From contig NZ_SODM01000001.1 in assembly GCF_004368785.1 (NCBI RefSeq), forward strand, positions 806,001 to 870,000: a DNA stretch of 64,000 nt, in the 5' to 3' direction. Below the pieces are notes generated by a model. It saw only the letters and a list, made by a program, of their open reading frames with translations. It did no database searches and had not been told where the DNA came from. The position numbers and the translations under genes are program-made. This DNA comes from Flavobacterium sp. 270 (GTDB lineage: Bacteria > Bacteroidota > Bacteroidia > Flavobacteriales > Flavobacteriaceae). Below, one piece after another: positions 61,787 through 64,000 of the stretch. The first letter of the stretch is position 1. Every line of letters starts with the position of its first letter.

Positions 61787-64000
61787 TTATGTTACTAACA
61801 AAGCTTTATCTATCTCCCAAATTCCGCCTTTTGTATGACATAACATATCTAAGTAATCTTTTATATTTTCTTCAAGAACCACAAAACAAAGTAAATGCGT
61901 CGGTCTTGAAAATCCTACGTACATCATTTTTAAAGCTTCTTTTGCCCTGGCATCACCATCACTTCGATAATTATGATATTGGTTAAATAATGGATTAGGC
62001 AGAATTTCTTCAGGTCTTGTTTTTGTGCCTACTCTAGCAACTACCCTTAACTTGCTTGTTTCATATTTGAAATAAGAGGATTCAATATACATTGTGGCAC
62101 AGTGGGTCTGTCCTTTTACGGCATGGATAGACTGTAGATCAATGTTTATTTCTTCATTAGAAGAAACCGAAACAGCCGGATTTTCTTCTTGTTCGAAGTT
62201 TACAGAATCGACAAATTCTTCTGACCTGCTTATGGAGCATGCTATAAAATCCTCTTCTTCAGCTGACCATCTTAAACCAATGAAGTCCGGGCCTTTTATA
62301 AATATTTTCAGATCTTGAAAAACCTCTTCTTTTTTTCCGTTAACAGTTGCATCAAATGCCCATGAGAATAGTTTAGCTTTAAAATCATTATAATATTCAT
62401 CCCCCTGATTTTTCAAAAACTGCATTAGGGTGGATTTGGTAAATTTCCTTCCTCTTCCGTCGCGGATATACTCAAGGTCCAGGATTCTTGTAAGGCTGTT
62501 AAGAATGGAAGCTCTGGCAGCTCCCAGAGTCAATGCTCCTGCGTCGAAATGATAGATATATTTCTTCAGACAGTTAAAGTCCTCTTTTCTGACCCTGCTT
62601 TCCTTTGTATACTCGGAAAACAGCTTTTTCAGATAAAGTTCACTATTATCCTCCTCTTTGTCTGTTACCCAGCTAATTATCTTAAAGCCATTTTCAATAT
62701 TTTTATCGCAGTTGTTTAACTGATGCTTTTTTATTAATTCAATAAATTTGCTTTTAATCTCTTTCCCTGTCGTGTCTCTGTTAATTAAAATTAAATGGGG
62801 ATTTAAATCTGAATCTTTAAAAAGTCCCGTGACCTTATAGTTTTCAGGTCTCTGCAGTACAAATTTATCTACCAGATCAGCCGTTTTCGAACTTAGGCGC
62901 AGTGAATTTTGAATTCGCAGATCGACATAGGATTCTGCCTCCGCCTCTTCTCTTGTAATCCAGTCACAGGTCTGCTTTACTTTCCTGCCTGAACTGTAAA
63001 TTGCCTGGTTTTTATCACCTATCCTCTGTATTACAGTTGGCGATTCTTTTCCAAAAAATATCTGATCAACGATATTTATCTGGTTGATTTCCAGATCCTG
63101 CATCTCGTCCACAAAAACATACTTGAAGCGCTTCTGGAGAATATTTTTCAAATCTGTATTGGATAAAATGAACTTTAAGGATAAGTCAAATGAGTCAATG
63201 TACTTAAAATAACCCTGTTTTCTAAGTTCATCATAAATCGTTTTGAGCTCCGCACCAGAAGGGGAAGAAAAAACCAGCCTTTTTTTCCAAGTTTTGGGAA
63301 AAATATCAGAATAAAAGCAGCAATCTTCTTCATTATATTCTATTCTTTTGACAAGCTCAATGATTTCAGTTAATGAAGGCTCATATCCTTTCAAAGTATT
63401 ATTGAAATCGAACAGTATTTTTCTTTCCGTCTGTGTGAGCAGACTGGAGGTTATACGATCATAATTTTTTTGTATATTAAGAAGGGAATCATTTTTATCA
63501 ATAAATTCTAGACTCCTAAACTTAACCAGCTGCTGTTTTTTATCAGCTATGCCATATTTCCCTAAAAAAACTTCTGTCAATGTATTGCGGCTTTCTTTGA
63601 GATATCGGCTTAAAATTGCATATATCTTGGATGATTTATTGTAAAAGATCTCTCTCGCAACCTTTTCATTAGAGAGTTCATCTTCATTTTTCGTGATATA
63701 GCTCCCATACTGTTCAAAACAAGCCTGGTTAGCAACATATCTATTGACAAAACTTTGAATAGTCCCTACATAATTTGGATATTGAAAAAGCTGCGGACAA
63801 TGCTTCTTTATCTTTTTTTCAATTTCTTCAACCGCCGTATTGGTGTGGGCCAAAACTAAAATTCCAGATCCGTCTTCAAAAGGCATATTTTGTGCAATGC
63901 AGTACAGCTTCGCAATCAGCGCGGTCGTTTTTCCGCTGCCGGGAACAGCTAGGAGATCGCATGTTTCAAGATTTTTAATAAAATCTCTTCTTTCCTCATC
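61787..64000 (-). CDS. UvrD/Rep-type superfamily 1 helicase (N-terminus beyond right edge)
   Basis: 738 codons are visible, open at the right edge. An internal ATG at 63886 is not the start, because Walker A (DLLAVPGSGKTTALIAKLYC) lies upstream of it. Further SF1 motifs: VLAHTNTAVEEIEKKIKK, YVGTIQSFVNRYVANQ, Walker B YVFVDEMQDLEINQINIVDQ, IGDKNQAIYSSGRKV, AVKGQTHCATMYIESSY and KMMYVGFSRPTHLLCFVVL. Base composition rises here (27 and 29 G+C in two 60-nt samples near 62.5 and 62.9 kb, against roughly 14 of 60 in the previous gene), suggesting separate origin. It could be a defence helicase such as a GajB-like subunit, but its partner is outside the window. Confidence 0.9.
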   Translation of the reverse strand, partial: DEERRDFIKNLETCDLLAVPGSGKTTALIAKLYCIAQNMPFEDGSGILVLAHTNTAVEEIEKKIKKHCPQLFQYPNYVGTIQSFVNRYVANQACFEQYGSYITKNEDELSNEKVAREIFYNKSSKIYAILSRYLKESRNTLTEVFLGKYGIADKKQQLVKFRSLEFIDKNDSLLNIQKNYDRITSSLLTQTERKILFDFNNTLKGYEPSLTEIIELVKRIEYNEEDCCFYSDIFPKTWKKRLVFSSPSGAELKTIYDELRKQGYFKYIDSFDLSLKFILSNTDLKNILQKRFKYVFVDEMQDLEINQINIVDQIFFGKESPTVIQRIGDKNQAIYSSGRKVKQTCDWITREEAEAESYVDLRIQNSLRLSSKTADLVDKFVLQRPENYKVTGLFKDSDLNPHLILINRDTTGKEIKSKFIELIKKHQLNNCDKNIENGFKIISWVTDKEEDNSELYLKKLFSEYTKESRVRKEDFNCLKKYIYHFDAGALTLGAARASILNSLTRILDLEYIRDGRGRKFTKSTLMQFLKNQGDEYYNDFKAKLFSWAFDATVNGKKEEVFQDLKIFIKGPDFIGLRWSAEEEDFIACSISRSEEFVDSVNFEQEENPAVSVSSNEEINIDLQSIHAVKGQTHCATMYIESSYFKYETSKLRVVARVGTKTRPEEILPNPLFNQYHNYRSDGDARAKEALKMMYVGFSRPTHLLCFVVLEENIKDYLDMLCHTKGGIWEIDKALLVT

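Noticed and set aside
57991..64000. Complete Gabija or OLD system
   Set aside because: The ATPase has no TOPRIM nuclease domain, and the helicase is on another unit whose upstream gene is outside the window.

Overview
The window is a stretch of chromosome from an AT-rich member of the Bacteroidota, almost certainly a Flavobacterium or close relative. This is supported by SusC/SusD and Oar-type TonB-dependent receptors, genes preceded by the Bacteroidota -7 element TAnnTTTG rather than sigma70 boxes, mostly absent Shine-Dalgarno sequences, the rpsF-rpsR-rplI order, a subclass B1 metallo-beta-lactamase of the JOHN/BlaB type, and intergenic palindromes of the kind scattered through Flavobacterium genomes. 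I see no rRNA or tRNA gene, CRISPR array, complete insertion sequence or prophage.

Layout. 1-2124: 5' part of an Oar-like receptor. 2165-3440: ribosomal operon rpsF-rpsR-rplI with its promoter and terminator. 3.5-10 kb: LytTR response regulator, priA, a B1 beta-lactamase, a DUF2147 protein, a YihY protein and nadC. 10-15.7 kb: AlkC-like repair protein, a pirin/OsmC/GNAT operon, adenosine deaminase, a small monooxygenase-like protein and rlmH. 15.7-23 kb: an unusual membrane protein, folP, a duplicated DUF1599 protein, a DoxX/MauE-like protein, secreted proteins, a TlpA-like thioredoxin and tpiA. 23-26.4 kb: a pair of exported proteins of unknown function. 26.5-34.5 kb: prmA, clpS, a fatty acid hydroxylase-type protein, a lysoplasmalogenase, small exported proteins, kdsA, a YiiX-like hydrolase and a Coq4-like protein. 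34.7-36.1 kb: an M28 peptidase.

36.3-51.2 kb is a polysaccharide utilization locus. A membrane-spanning regulator with a LuxR-type helix-turn-helix lies upstream of susC-susD-GH144-esterase-GH3, followed by a lipoprotein glycerophosphodiester phosphodiesterase and a GH43 enzyme with F5/8C and Fn3 domains. GH144 plus GH3 points to beta-1,2-glucan. The phosphodiesterase and esterase suggest that the natural substrate may be substituted (phosphoglycerol- or succinyl-bearing) periplasmic glucan from other bacteria. This is inference.

51.2-57.4 kb returns to core functions (ackA, pta, corA) and two small exported or membrane proteins. From 57.5 kb to the right edge is an accessory region that looks like a defence island. 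It holds a two-gene ATPase plus PD-(D/E)XK module exactly bracketed by two copies of a 27-bp terminator, an Mrr-like endonuclease, a further PD-(D/E)XK-like protein, and a UvrD-type helicase that runs off the edge and is locally more GC-rich. Repeats of interest elsewhere include a REP-like palindrome whose second copy sits between 18-bp direct repeats near 30.8 kb. All family calls were made by reading the sequence; no database search was run.
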